Under the pieces are notes generated by a model. The model did no database searches. It had not been told where the DNA came from and saw nothing but the letters and a program-made list of their open reading frames with translations. The translations under genes were made by a program, and so were the position numbers. A stretch of DNA of 56,875 nucleotides from a virus. This document shows positions 31,658-39,311 of the stretch, in pieces (the first letter of the stretch is position 1; the number at the start of each line of letters is the position of its first letter). The stretch covers positions 1 through 56,875 of IMG/VR virus record IMGVR_UViG_3300025617_000805; one strand, written 5' to 3'.

Positions 31658-33015
31658 TACACTTTCTCGTATGTTTCATAAATTGTTTTGCAATGATCGT
31701 AAAAATCACTGTATTCTGGAAATACTTCTAATAAGTTAGTTCCTAATCTTTTATCGTTTTCTGTAAAGAACGAATAAAAGTCTCGTTGTCCTTGTGTTAT
31801 TCTGTCAGATGCAATAGGATGTGTTTTCATGTAGTTTGTTACACGTTTAAATTTTTCGTATTCTTGAGGATTAAACCAATCCATATTGTTATCAATAAAA
31901 GACAAAGTATCATCCATGTAAGATATAAAACTTTGCGGAAGAATGTTAATCATCCAATGTGGTGGTTCTTTTAAATACGGAACATCAAATCTAATAGCAT
32001 GTTTTCCATATTCATTTCTCCATTCAATCATTTTTTCCATTAAACTTTTATAGTTAGTTACACAGAGTACATTAAATGTACACATTAAACTTACTTCGAA
32101 GCCCATATCTAACGCTTTTTTAAGATTACGTTCCCAATGATCTAATTTAAGACCTGTACGCATATACTCTGCTTGTGGACCCCAGGTATCAATGCTAGTA
32201 AACAATGTAAATTTTTTAATTTTATTGTTATCAAGTAAACTTTGAATACGAGTGTACATTCTATCCATTTTAGCAGTAGTAACGCCAAGATTGCTATTTA
32301 AACTAATCTCTAGTTGCGGAGCTGGCTCGTCTTCTAATAAGTCAAAGAACTGCATTGCTCCTGGATTCATTAAAGGTTCGCCGCCTGTAATACGTAGTGT
32401 GTGCAAGTCTTTACGTAAACTAGGCCACCATTTCCAAAATGCTTCTACATAAGGGTTATCATCTTTGGGTCCGTAGTATGTACCGTGCTCTAAAAATTCA
32501 ATACCGTACTGATTATATGTTAGATCATAATTACCATGTTTTTGTATTTCATCCATCCAAAGAGTACTTGCTTGCGGACAACAATAACCACAGCGATAGT
32601 TACATCCGTTACCGAAACTCACTTCTAAATATCTTGGATTAATAGGAGCGTCCCATGGTAATTCTGCTAGTTCCTCAATCATAGGTTCAGCAAAGCTACT
32701 TGCACTGTGAAACATTCTATCAGATAAATGTTCACCTTCTAAATCTTCAATGTTCCAGCAGTAATAACATTCTTCAGGACGACCGCCTTCTAGCATTGTT
32801 TTACGTTGCTGCTTCTTCCACTCTGTATTGTGTAAGGCACTAGGATCTGCTTCAATTTCTTTTAACGGAATATGATGCGGGCGAGGATGATAACAACTAT
32901 GATTATCTCCTGTATGCAAATACAATGTTTGATGCAACCATTTCATTGCACAAAATCCTGGTCCGATCTTGTTTAATCGTTTTGCAACATCGTCTACTCG
33001 TTTATCTCTACTCAT
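31657..33015 (-). CDS. twitch domain-containing radical SAM enzyme, 452 aa
   Basis: The N-terminal cluster domain has FCAMKWLHQTLYLHTGDNHSCYHPR and EECYYCWNIED (C22, C41, C83, C86); the radical SAM motif is C138-x3-C142-x2-C145 in NGCNYRCGYC. ITGGEPLMNPGAMQFF is the GGE motif. It is paralogous to the 33066 product, which keeps the same Cys pattern and the CYHP and CxxCWNIED signatures. Such proteins are widespread in marine phages and bacteria, with unknown substrates. The start is an ATG at 33015. A 50-base gap separates it from 33066, containing no convincing promoter. Confidence 0.8.
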   Translation of the reverse strand: MSRDKRVDDVAKRLNKIGPGFCAMKWLHQTLYLHTGDNHSCYHPRPHHIPLKEIEADPSALHNTEWKKQQRKTMLEGGRPEECYYCWNIEDLEGEHLSDRMFHSASSFAEPMIEELAELPWDAPINPRYLEVSFGNGCNYRCGYCCPQASTLWMDEIQKHGNYDLTYNQYGIEFLEHGTYYGPKDDNPYVEAFWKWWPSLRKDLHTLRITGGEPLMNPGAMQFFDLLEDEPAPQLEISLNSNLGVTTAKMDRMYTRIQSLLDNNKIKKFTLFTSIDTWGPQAEYMRTGLKLDHWERNLKKALDMGFEVSLMCTFNVLCVTNYKSLMEKMIEWRNEYGKHAIRFDVPYLKEPPHWMINILPQSFISYMDDTLSFIDNNMDWFNPQEYEKFKRVTNYMKTHPIASDRITQGQRDFYSFFTENDKRLGTNLLEVFPEYSDFYDHCKTIYETYEKV

Positions 33016-33065
33016 TCATACACCATTTTGTTAAAGTTATTTACGTTACGCTCTTAAAATTATAG

Positions 33066-34604
33066 CTATGTTTGGCTGCAATCATTATACCATGTTTCTA
33101 ATTCAGGAAATGTTTTACTAAAATTCCTGTTACGCCTAGAATCCAACGCATTAAAGTATTTTTTAAAACTTTGTTTTCTTTCACTTTTTGTAGTTTCAGA
33201 CATATGTATAAAACTTTGTTTCATATGTGCAATATTTCTACGTAATTTATCAATTTCATATTCTTTAAATCCATGAAACGTTTTAGAGTAATTCTCGTCT
33301 TCTCGATTCTTTATCATAAAGTCTAAGCACTCATTTAAAGTATCTGTGTATTCTTTATATTCAAAAAGATTTTCTACAGCCATCCAATCTGGAGATCTTA
33401 GATAAGGAATATCAAACCAAATACGTTGTCTACGTTTTCTTACAAAAGGAGGATGTGTTAAATTTCCCTGTTTAGGAGGTGTTATTTCTAGCTCTGACTG
33501 ATTTTCAAATCCAAATTCTACTCTTAGATCAAGAATTAATTGTAAAAAATCTTTAAGTCTAGGAACACTCATTAAATTAAATGTATTAATAAATGTAATT
33601 TCTGTTCCGTGAGTATTGTTAAGAACAGATTTTACATTTTCTATCATTCTAGCAAAATCTAGTCCTTCTCTTATGTACTCAGCATGTTCTCCTACACTGT
33701 CTACACTTACAAATAAACTAAAATGTTTACAAGCAGGTGATACATACCAATTATTTCCTGTATGGGGATTTATCTTTTCTTGATCTTCCCAGATCCGAAC
33801 TTCTTCTAGTTTTTGCAACTTAGAAATAAATTTATCAAACAGTTCTTGGCTAGGAGGACACATATTACTAGTAATACTTAGATCTAAAAATGCATTAGGA
33901 TTTTTGTCTACATAGTCTAATACCTTAAAGGTATTTTTGTCCATTAACGGCTCTCCGCCTGTCATTCTAAATACTTTTAATTCTTTGTACAGATCAGGCC
34001 ACCATTTCCAAAATGCTTGTACATAAGGATTTTCGCTATTAGAAACTTTTATCGGCATTAATCCTTTGTGATCTAAACTGTTTATATCATTATGAAACCC
34101 ATTTGCTGTTGGCACTGCACCGTGTTCTTTTACTTCAGTTTCCCATGCTGTGCTTAAATGGGGACTGCAATATACACATTTAAAATTACATGCTTGGTTA
34201 AAGTTAACTTCTACATAGCGAGGTAGTGCCGTCCATGTTTCTTTTTTTGCATCACGTAGTTTATCTTCTACCCACCATTCACTGCTTCTATAATGTCTAT
34301 CGCTATAGTGGGGGCCACTTGGAGCGTCTTCTATATTCCAGCAGTATTGACATCCAGAGGGTCTTTCGCCTTTTAGCATCTGTTTTCTTTGTTCTATTTT
34401 TTCAGGTGTGTTATGCAGAACACCCGGATTATCATCTAATTGTACAACAGGAATTAAATGAGTCGGAGGGTGGTAACAACTTTGTGTAAGACCTTGCGGA
34501 AGATGTAGACTAACTTGATACCATTTAGCCAAACACATGGTAGAAGATATTGTTTCTAAATCTTCTTTAGTCTTTTTTACGTTATCGTAGTACTTACTGC
34601 TCAT
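33066..34604 (-). CDS. twitch domain-containing radical SAM enzyme, 512 aa
   Basis: Largest radical SAM protein of the window. N-terminal cluster cysteines C24, C43, C85 and C88 (SCYHPP, CQYCWNIED), radical SAM motif C139-x3-C143-x2-C146 (CNFKCVYC), and MTGGEPLMDKNTFKVLD. Compared with the 31657 product it has an insertion after the GGE region (about residues 265-290) and another around EITPPKQG. The stop of the upstream gene overlaps its start by 4 bases. The two enzymes may act in sequence or form a heteromer; this is inferred only from adjacency and homology. Confidence 0.8.
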   Translation of the reverse strand: MSSKYYDNVKKTKEDLETISSTMCLAKWYQVSLHLPQGLTQSCYHPPTHLIPVVQLDDNPGVLHNTPEKIEQRKQMLKGERPSGCQYCWNIEDAPSGPHYSDRHYRSSEWWVEDKLRDAKKETWTALPRYVEVNFNQACNFKCVYCSPHLSTAWETEVKEHGAVPTANGFHNDINSLDHKGLMPIKVSNSENPYVQAFWKWWPDLYKELKVFRMTGGEPLMDKNTFKVLDYVDKNPNAFLDLSITSNMCPPSQELFDKFISKLQKLEEVRIWEDQEKINPHTGNNWYVSPACKHFSLFVSVDSVGEHAEYIREGLDFARMIENVKSVLNNTHGTEITFINTFNLMSVPRLKDFLQLILDLRVEFGFENQSELEITPPKQGNLTHPPFVRKRRQRIWFDIPYLRSPDWMAVENLFEYKEYTDTLNECLDFMIKNREDENYSKTFHGFKEYEIDKLRRNIAHMKQSFIHMSETTKSERKQSFKKYFNALDSRRNRNFSKTFPELETWYNDCSQT

Positions 34605-35527
34605 TCCGGATCTATAATTAGCTGTTCTAACTTGCGGTTTCTTTTTGGATTTTGATACAAATGTTTAAAAAACTTGCTTTGTCCTGGAGATAACGGATGA
34701 TCAATAGTTATACCTAATTGTTCTACTAAAACATCTGTATATTTACACGCTTCTTCGTAAACTGCACTACTTTGAATAGTTGCAAATTCTTCTGACCATA
34801 AGTTATTAAGATGTTCAAAATCACGAACTTGCACATAATCCCATTCTGTACACATAGTTTTATACAATCCTGCTCTAGTTCCTAAAATTGCATAATCTCC
34901 GTTCTTTATATCGGCACCTATCATTGCCCACACATATAACATGTGTAAGTTTTTCCAGTGCGCCTTTTGTAAAAATTCTGATTTACCTACTCTTACACCT
35001 CTGTCAAGTGCAAGTTTTACACCTTCTCTAAACCCTGCTCGCCAGGCTTGCTGTGGAGTTGCATTATTATATACTGTAGAATAGCAACTATTCATTTGGA
35101 TATATTTTGCGTCCCAACAAAAATCTACCTGTGCATGTTCGTTGTTAGGATCAGCATTTTCATGAGTGCGCATGTTAAGCACATATTCTTTAGGCCAACA
35201 TTTTAATCCGCCATTACCGTACATTAAACTATTAATAACATTTTGTCCGCACCAACTAATTACTGTTTTTTCTAAACTTTTGTGCTCTGTAAAATCAATT
35301 TCTTGATTGATAAAATTTTCATCAATGATGTTATCACCATCAACTGTAATAAATCTATCTGTTTCTGAAATATTTGCACACGCTTTATGTGCTGCATCGC
35401 TTCCGTGAACTCCATGAACTCTTTTTGCCCAGGGAACTTTTGTGCATAAATCTGCGTAATTTTCTTCAGCGTTCGGCTCGTCGTAACTTAAATAAATTAT
35501 ATCACAATCTGCTACTCTAAACTTCAT
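34601..35527 (-). CDS. GT-A-fold transferase-like protein, 308 aa
   Basis: Starts MKFRVADCDIIYLSYDEPNAEENY; RVHGVHGSDAAHKACANIS and ITVDGDNIID follow, with the D-x-D-type DGD at 63-65. It shares these elements with the shorter protein at 27231. The C-terminal half is longer (RAGFREGVKLALDRGVRVGKSEF and an Ile/Leu-rich helix) and contains two conserved-looking aromatic segments. A nucleotide-sugar-dependent transferase is the best guess. It overlaps both neighbours (11 and 4 bases). Confidence 0.5.
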   Translation of the reverse strand: MKFRVADCDIIYLSYDEPNAEENYADLCTKVPWAKRVHGVHGSDAAHKACANISETDRFITVDGDNIIDENFINQEIDFTEHKSLEKTVISWCGQNVINSLMYGNGGLKCWPKEYVLNMRTHENADPNNEHAQVDFCWDAKYIQMNSCYSTVYNNATPQQAWRAGFREGVKLALDRGVRVGKSEFLQKAHWKNLHMLYVWAMIGADIKNGDYAILGTRAGLYKTMCTEWDYVQVRDFEHLNNLWSEEFATIQSSAVYEEACKYTDVLVEQLGITIDHPLSPGQSKFFKHLYQNPKRNRKLEQLIIDPE

Positions 35528-36095
35528 TTTCTACCTTTCTGTATGCATATACATCAAATTTTTTATTAGTATATAGGCTTATAGCAGTATTGTCAAGTTC
35601 AAAATTATCCGTAAATGGAAAGTCTAATCCACCTCTGCTAATTAATTGACGCATGTCAAATTCTAAACGTCTGTAAAAAATATTAGGATTTCTTTTTTTT
35701 GTAATGCTAAAGTCAAATACTCTATCAAAATGTGCGCCCGACAAGGCTGTCTGCAATTCTTTACCTATTAAAATTTTCCAGCATTTTTCTTTACAATTTT
35801 GCTCAATTAAAATATCATAATCTTTAGAATATCTATCCGGTACTTCATATAAAAATTCGTTTACATCACTGTTGTCAGTTGCATCTTCTACATTCTTTTT
35901 ATTTTTTAAAACAAATTTTTTAGTTTTAATATCCATTACTACTGATAAGAATTTAAAAGGAACAATTCCTAACATTGCTTCTTTTACTTCTTCATGATCA
36001 ACTACAATGTAAGATCCGTGTTCTTTGTTTTCAACATTAGATATTCCTATCACTTCTCCTGTTTCAGTATCGTAATAAACATAACTCTTAAACAT
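35517..36095 (-). CDS. hypothetical phage protein, 192 aa
   Basis: I do not recognise this protein. It begins with beta-rich sequence (YVYYDTETGEVIGISNVENKEHGSYIVVD), has a charged middle with KNKKNVEDATDNSD, and ends with a possible beta sheet domain (FYRRLEFDMRQLISRGGLDFPFTDNFELDNT). No membrane segment or Cys pair pattern is seen. Its start shares one base with the stop of the glycosyltransferase-like gene upstream and its end overlaps the next gene by 11 bases, so it is in the same operon as three transferase-like proteins. Confidence 0.5.
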   Translation of the reverse strand: MFKSYVYYDTETGEVIGISNVENKEHGSYIVVDHEEVKEAMLGIVPFKFLSVVMDIKTKKFVLKNKKNVEDATDNSDVNEFLYEVPDRYSKDYDILIEQNCKEKCWKILIGKELQTALSGAHFDRVFDFSITKKRNPNIFYRRLEFDMRQLISRGGLDFPFTDNFELDNTAISLYTNKKFDVYAYRKVENEV

Positions 36096-36925
36096 TATTC
36101 TAATCCTATTGCATTAGCATATCTATCTAAAAACTCTTGTCGAACAAAGTCATTTTCTGTGTAATGAAATACGCCTTGTTGCAAGGTATTTCCTATTGTT
36201 AACAAGCAATCGTCTGTTAAGTATGCACCTACCTTTGTTTGCCAACTAGTTGGCATGTGTCTCCATTCTTGTATTCTTGGCTTCATATGTACTAACATAG
36301 GAAATTTTGATTTAGAATTTACTACTTCAGTGTCAATATCTAAAATTTTACTTACAATAGCATATGTTATATCCATGCTCGGTAGTTTGGGATAAAATTC
36401 TTTGCAAAATTGTCCATAGAAAAATTCCCAGTTGTTAGATACTAATTCTACCCATTTATAAAAATTATGTGCTTCTGGTCCTTTTTTGAAGTAATGTACA
36501 GCACTATATAGATTAGGTAGTTTGTTTTTAGTAAATGCTTTTCTATAATAATCGCTTGTAACTTCTTTATGACGATATGTATGTGCTGTTGTTAAAAAGT
36601 ATAAATTATAATTTGCAAGTGTCTTCCAAAAATCATTTAAACTTTGTAAAACTAATATGTCAGTGTCTAAAACTATAGTTTCTTCATAAGGACTTGCATG
36701 ATATATTTTCCATCTATCTGTGGTGGCAAATCTATCTACTTTATTATTAGACCAAGGTATCTTTACAATTTTATCAAATAATTTTTTATATTTGGATGGA
36801 ATTTTATCGTTGGTTATAACACTTATAGGAAACATATTTCCTGTATGTTTAATGCTCATAGCACAAAGACATGCTTGTAATACATAGTCTTTGCCAACTG
36901 CCATCATAACAAATCCTTTAGACAT
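36095..36925 (-). CDS. GT8-like glycosyltransferase, 276 aa
   Basis: N-terminal MSKGFVMMAVGKDYVLQACLCAMSIKHTG is the first strand and helix of GT-A/GT8 enzymes; SPYEETIVLDTDILVL carries the metal-binding D-x-D at 87-89. A later YSAVHYFKKG and a conserved histidine-rich end (VHMKPRIQEWRHM) fit the family. It is paralogous to the 36918 product (same MSKG start and SPY-D/E-ET-x-x-LDxDI element). It probably transfers a sugar to a phage or host glycan. The two genes overlap by 8 bases. Confidence 0.6.
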   Translation of the reverse strand: MSKGFVMMAVGKDYVLQACLCAMSIKHTGNMFPISVITNDKIPSKYKKLFDKIVKIPWSNNKVDRFATTDRWKIYHASPYEETIVLDTDILVLQSLNDFWKTLANYNLYFLTTAHTYRHKEVTSDYYRKAFTKNKLPNLYSAVHYFKKGPEAHNFYKWVELVSNNWEFFYGQFCKEFYPKLPSMDITYAIVSKILDIDTEVVNSKSKFPMLVHMKPRIQEWRHMPTSWQTKVGAYLTDDCLLTIGNTLQQGVFHYTENDFVRQEFLDRYANAIGLE

Positions 36926-37814
36926 CGAGTACCTCGTCTATACATCTGTTTAAACTAAATTTATTCATTACATGAATATTATAATGTTTGAATCTTGCCG
37001 CAGTATATTCTCCACGATGCGATTGTTTCTCTAATAAAAACAGCATTTCGTCGTTGTCTATTTTATGCAAAATATCTTTGTCAGTGGTGTAAAAAAGTTT
37101 TCCTGGCATTTCTTTTGCAAACATAGTTCCTGATTGAAATCCGTTCATAATATGAATTGCTATACTAAATGCATGATCATTTCTATACACTACTCTGTTA
37201 AGTTGATACACGTTTTTATAGTGAGTCCAATTTTCTTGTATGTGTTGTACTAGGTCAAAGAAAATTTTATTAGACTCAGTTTTTCTAAAAAATACACAAG
37301 TAGCCCAATAAAAATCTATACTCGAGTCACTAATATATTCAAATTCTCTATAATCTCTAAAATCGGCTAAGTCGTATGCTGTTTTATAAATTAAAAAATT
37401 ATTAGGCTGTGTGAAACACCATTTATATAAGTCGTTGTTAACAACAATATCGCTATCTAACAAAAGAGTTTCGTCATAAGGACTAACATCATATGCCAGT
37501 GTCCTAGTTTCGTTTTTAAATTCTAATTTCTTTTCTACTAAAGTTCCGTCGTGGTATCTTTTAAATGTGTGATTTTCTGTCTTACTGAGTGTTGTATCTT
37601 TAGATAAATCTTTTTTATTCCATACAATATTAATAACTCTGTCAAACACAGTTTCGTAATCTGGAAAGGACAATCGCAGATAATCACCACTATCTGTAAC
37701 AATAGTAGTAGGTAGTTGTAAGTATTTTTTTACCTGCTTTGCTAAAAAGTACGCTTGTTTTACATAGTCTACGGTATTGTTGTTTCTAGCAAATACTAAA
37801 ACGCCTTTACTCAT
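36918..37814 (-). CDS. GT8-like glycosyltransferase, 298 aa
   Basis: Begins MSKGVLVFARNNNTVDYVKQAYFLAKQVKK; SPYDETLLLDSDIVVNNDLYKW carries the D-x-D at 120-122, and FYWATCVFFRKTESNKIFFDLV is a later family-like segment. It differs from its paralogue by an insertion of about 30 residues before the D-x-D element. It overlaps the small upstream gene by 4 bases. These two enzymes sit between the virion genes and the radical SAM run; glycosylation of virion fibres or host surface is possible but not shown. Confidence 0.6.
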   Translation of the reverse strand: MSKGVLVFARNNNTVDYVKQAYFLAKQVKKYLQLPTTIVTDSGDYLRLSFPDYETVFDRVINIVWNKKDLSKDTTLSKTENHTFKRYHDGTLVEKKLEFKNETRTLAYDVSPYDETLLLDSDIVVNNDLYKWCFTQPNNFLIYKTAYDLADFRDYREFEYISDSSIDFYWATCVFFRKTESNKIFFDLVQHIQENWTHYKNVYQLNRVVYRNDHAFSIAIHIMNGFQSGTMFAKEMPGKLFYTTDKDILHKIDNDEMLFLLEKQSHRGEYTAARFKHYNIHVMNKFSLNRCIDEVLDV

Positions 37815-38158
37815 AGTTCTACTAATTTTTCTACACTTCGGTTAGATTTTAATTTTTGATATTCTGTGTTAAATTTATTAGTTGCAATAAAATATGTGTC
37901 TAAAATATCTTCTAAAAATTTGTTTATGTCATCTATTTTTACAGGAATATCGTTGTCGTCAATTAACACCACGGATTCTCTTTTAAAATTTACAAGAGTA
38001 GAACAGAAGCATATGAGCTCTCGGTTTACTGTAAATTTACTACCGCTGGTATAATAAATAAGATCTTGATAAACGCTTTCTTGCAGGATACGTTTTTGAT
38101 TATTAAGCGTAATCATGTAATTAGAAAAGTCAAGTGCTTTTTCTAATCTTTCGTCCAT
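37811..38158 (-). CDS. small conserved phage protein, 115 aa
   Basis: Helical protein beginning MDERLEKALDFSNYMITLNNQKRILQESVYQDLIYY, with a beta hairpin KFTVNRELICFC, a stretch VVLIDDNDIPVKIDDINKFLEDIL and a final charged helix. I recall close relatives in marine T4-like phages near glycosyltransferase genes, but they have no assigned function. It is the first gene of the minus-strand operon that runs to 28601. Its ribosome site (TAAGGAG) lies inside one arm of a perfect inverted repeat that surrounds the promoter, suggesting special control of its translation. Confidence 0.6.
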   Translation of the reverse strand: MDERLEKALDFSNYMITLNNQKRILQESVYQDLIYYTSGSKFTVNRELICFCSTLVNFKRESVVLIDDNDIPVKIDDINKFLEDILDTYFIATNKFNTEYQKLKSNRSVEKLVEL

Positions 38159-38166
38159 AATATTCT

Positions 38167-38207
38167 CCTTAGACTATAAATTGTATTATAGCAAATATAG
38201 TCTAAGG
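38167..38207 (-). promoter_or_regulatory. perfect 12-bp inverted repeat around the -10 box; SD-sequestering hairpin or operator
   Basis: On the plus strand 38167-38178 (CCTTAGACTATA) is the exact reverse complement of 38196-38207, with a 17-base loop holding the -10 box. The arm nearest the gene contains AAGG of the ribosome site. A transcript reading through from the virion gene upstream would contain both arms and could hide the ribosome site. A transcript starting at the local promoter would lack the upstream arm. The arrangement could also be a DNA operator for a repressor. Confidence 0.75.
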
Positions 38208-38213
38208 TGTCAA
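38185..38213 (-). promoter_or_regulatory. consensus sigma70 promoter (TTGACA-N17-TATAAT)
   Basis: On the minus strand, the -35 (38208-38213) and -10 (38185-38190) are perfect and 17 bases apart. The -35 box starts four bases after the stop of the virion gene upstream. The predicted start point is near 38178, within the right arm of the inverted repeat. It would serve the 115-aa gene, both glycosyltransferases and probably the radical SAM run. Confidence 0.8.
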
Positions 38214-38216
38214 GTA

Positions 38217-39269
38217 TTAAAGTGTGGAAATGTTAGTACCAGTAGGGGCAGCAACATCTACATAGTCGCCCGATGGTCTAAAATATTTTACAATGCTTTT
38301 TACAGGAGCAGTAACTGACTCGTCTGTTGCATAATTATAACCATCAGCAATTTGATCGTCACCTTGGTCGTCATCGTTGAATTCAATTCTTATGTAAATT
38401 TTAAACACACCTGTAGTAGGATCTGCAGGAACAGCATCTCTACGTGCATAAATTGTGTAATCATTTTCTGCGTATACAGATCCTAGTTCGCCTTCTTTAG
38501 AATAAACTACTTGATTAGTTTCTGTTAAGTCCCAGAAACCTATGTTAGTAGCTGCATAATTACGATTTAAGTAAACAGTATCACCGTCTGCGTCAGGGTC
38601 TTGGCTAGTTGTAGCATTAGGGCCAAAACTTATAATACCCATATTTAAAAGCATTAAATACCAATCGCGCTGTTTAGTATTTTGCGTTGTTCCTTGAGCT
38701 ACTTCTGCTTGCATGTTAATTCTGCCGCCAGCGTTGAAGTAATGTCTTGCATGATCGTAGTTTGTAAAATTCACTGAAAACTCATGGACTAGATTATCTT
38801 GTCCTGCTGTCCAAGCTGAACTTTTAGTAGAAGAAACTGGTTGGTTTGTACTAGTTTTTAATTCAAGATTTTCAGCTTGGCTGGTAGCTAATTTAAAACG
38901 TTCTGCATCAGATTTAATAGTTGCTGTTAGATCTTCGTAATTAACATAACCTTTTAAATCTCCATCTGCTGGAAGAACTCCTGGAGTATCAGTTCCGCCA
39001 GTATCATCTGTAATTAAGTCGCCTGGCTGAACATTTGCAATAACATCTGAAGGTAATAATCCTGTTTGATGTACTCTACATTTAATTAAATCGTTATAAA
39101 GTTTTTGCATGTCAGTAGCTTCTACTAACTTTACATTGCCGCCTTGTACTTGGACACTTTCTACCGTTTGTCCGTATCCAAAATTGCCAGAACCATTTCC
39201 TAGCACTAGAGATATATCTGTTTGTATGTTATTGTATCGGGTGGCGGTTAAAAGATCACCTTGGGCCAT
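38217..39269 (-). CDS. virion structural protein, fibre/baseplate-like, 350 aa
   Basis: Starts MAQGDLLTATRYNNIQTDISLVLGNGSGNFGYGQ, a start I associate with virion proteins of marine T4-like phages. It is beta-rich, acidic and Cys-free except for one residue, with repeated short turns (NPSG-, DDDQGDDQ). The sequence FNAGGRINMQAEVAQG with TTQNTKQRDWYLML suggests a carbohydrate-binding-like or spike domain. A canonical late promoter precedes it. Placement next to the tail fibres argues for a tail or neck component; the precise role is unknown. Confidence 0.6.
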   Translation of the reverse strand: MAQGDLLTATRYNNIQTDISLVLGNGSGNFGYGQTVESVQVQGGNVKLVEATDMQKLYNDLIKCRVHQTGLLPSDVIANVQPGDLITDDTGGTDTPGVLPADGDLKGYVNYEDLTATIKSDAERFKLATSQAENLELKTSTNQPVSSTKSSAWTAGQDNLVHEFSVNFTNYDHARHYFNAGGRINMQAEVAQGTTQNTKQRDWYLMLLNMGIISFGPNATTSQDPDADGDTVYLNRNYAATNIGFWDLTETNQVVYSKEGELGSVYAENDYTIYARRDAVPADPTTGVFKIYIRIEFNDDDQGDDQIADGYNYATDESVTAPVKSIVKYFRPSGDYVDVAAPTGTNISTL

Positions 39270-39291
39270 AATGTAGTACTCCTATTACATT

Positions 39292-39303
39292 AACTACGTA
39301 GTT
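39292..39303. repeat. 12-bp perfect palindrome abutting the late promoter box
   Basis: AACTACGTAGTT is its own reverse complement and lies directly downstream (minus strand) of the TATAAATA box, at the expected transcription start. It could be chance, a protein-binding site or a short hairpin at the 5' end of the late transcript. Just further downstream a near-perfect hairpin (39272-39291) exposes the GGAG ribosome site in its loop. Confidence 0.45.
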
Positions 39304-39311
39304 TATTTATA
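39304..39311 (-). promoter_or_regulatory. T4-like late promoter, canonical TATAAATA
   Basis: Exact T4 late -10 box on the minus strand, 34 bases before the ATG at 39269. It would drive the 350-aa virion gene. Its position overlaps the stop-codon region of the fibre gene upstream. Confidence 0.65.

Noticed and set aside
38167-38207. Inverted repeat as a transcription terminator for the virion gene upstream.
   Set aside because: The stem is AT-rich, no T-tract follows it, and it contains a promoter and a ribosome site. A regulatory role fits better.
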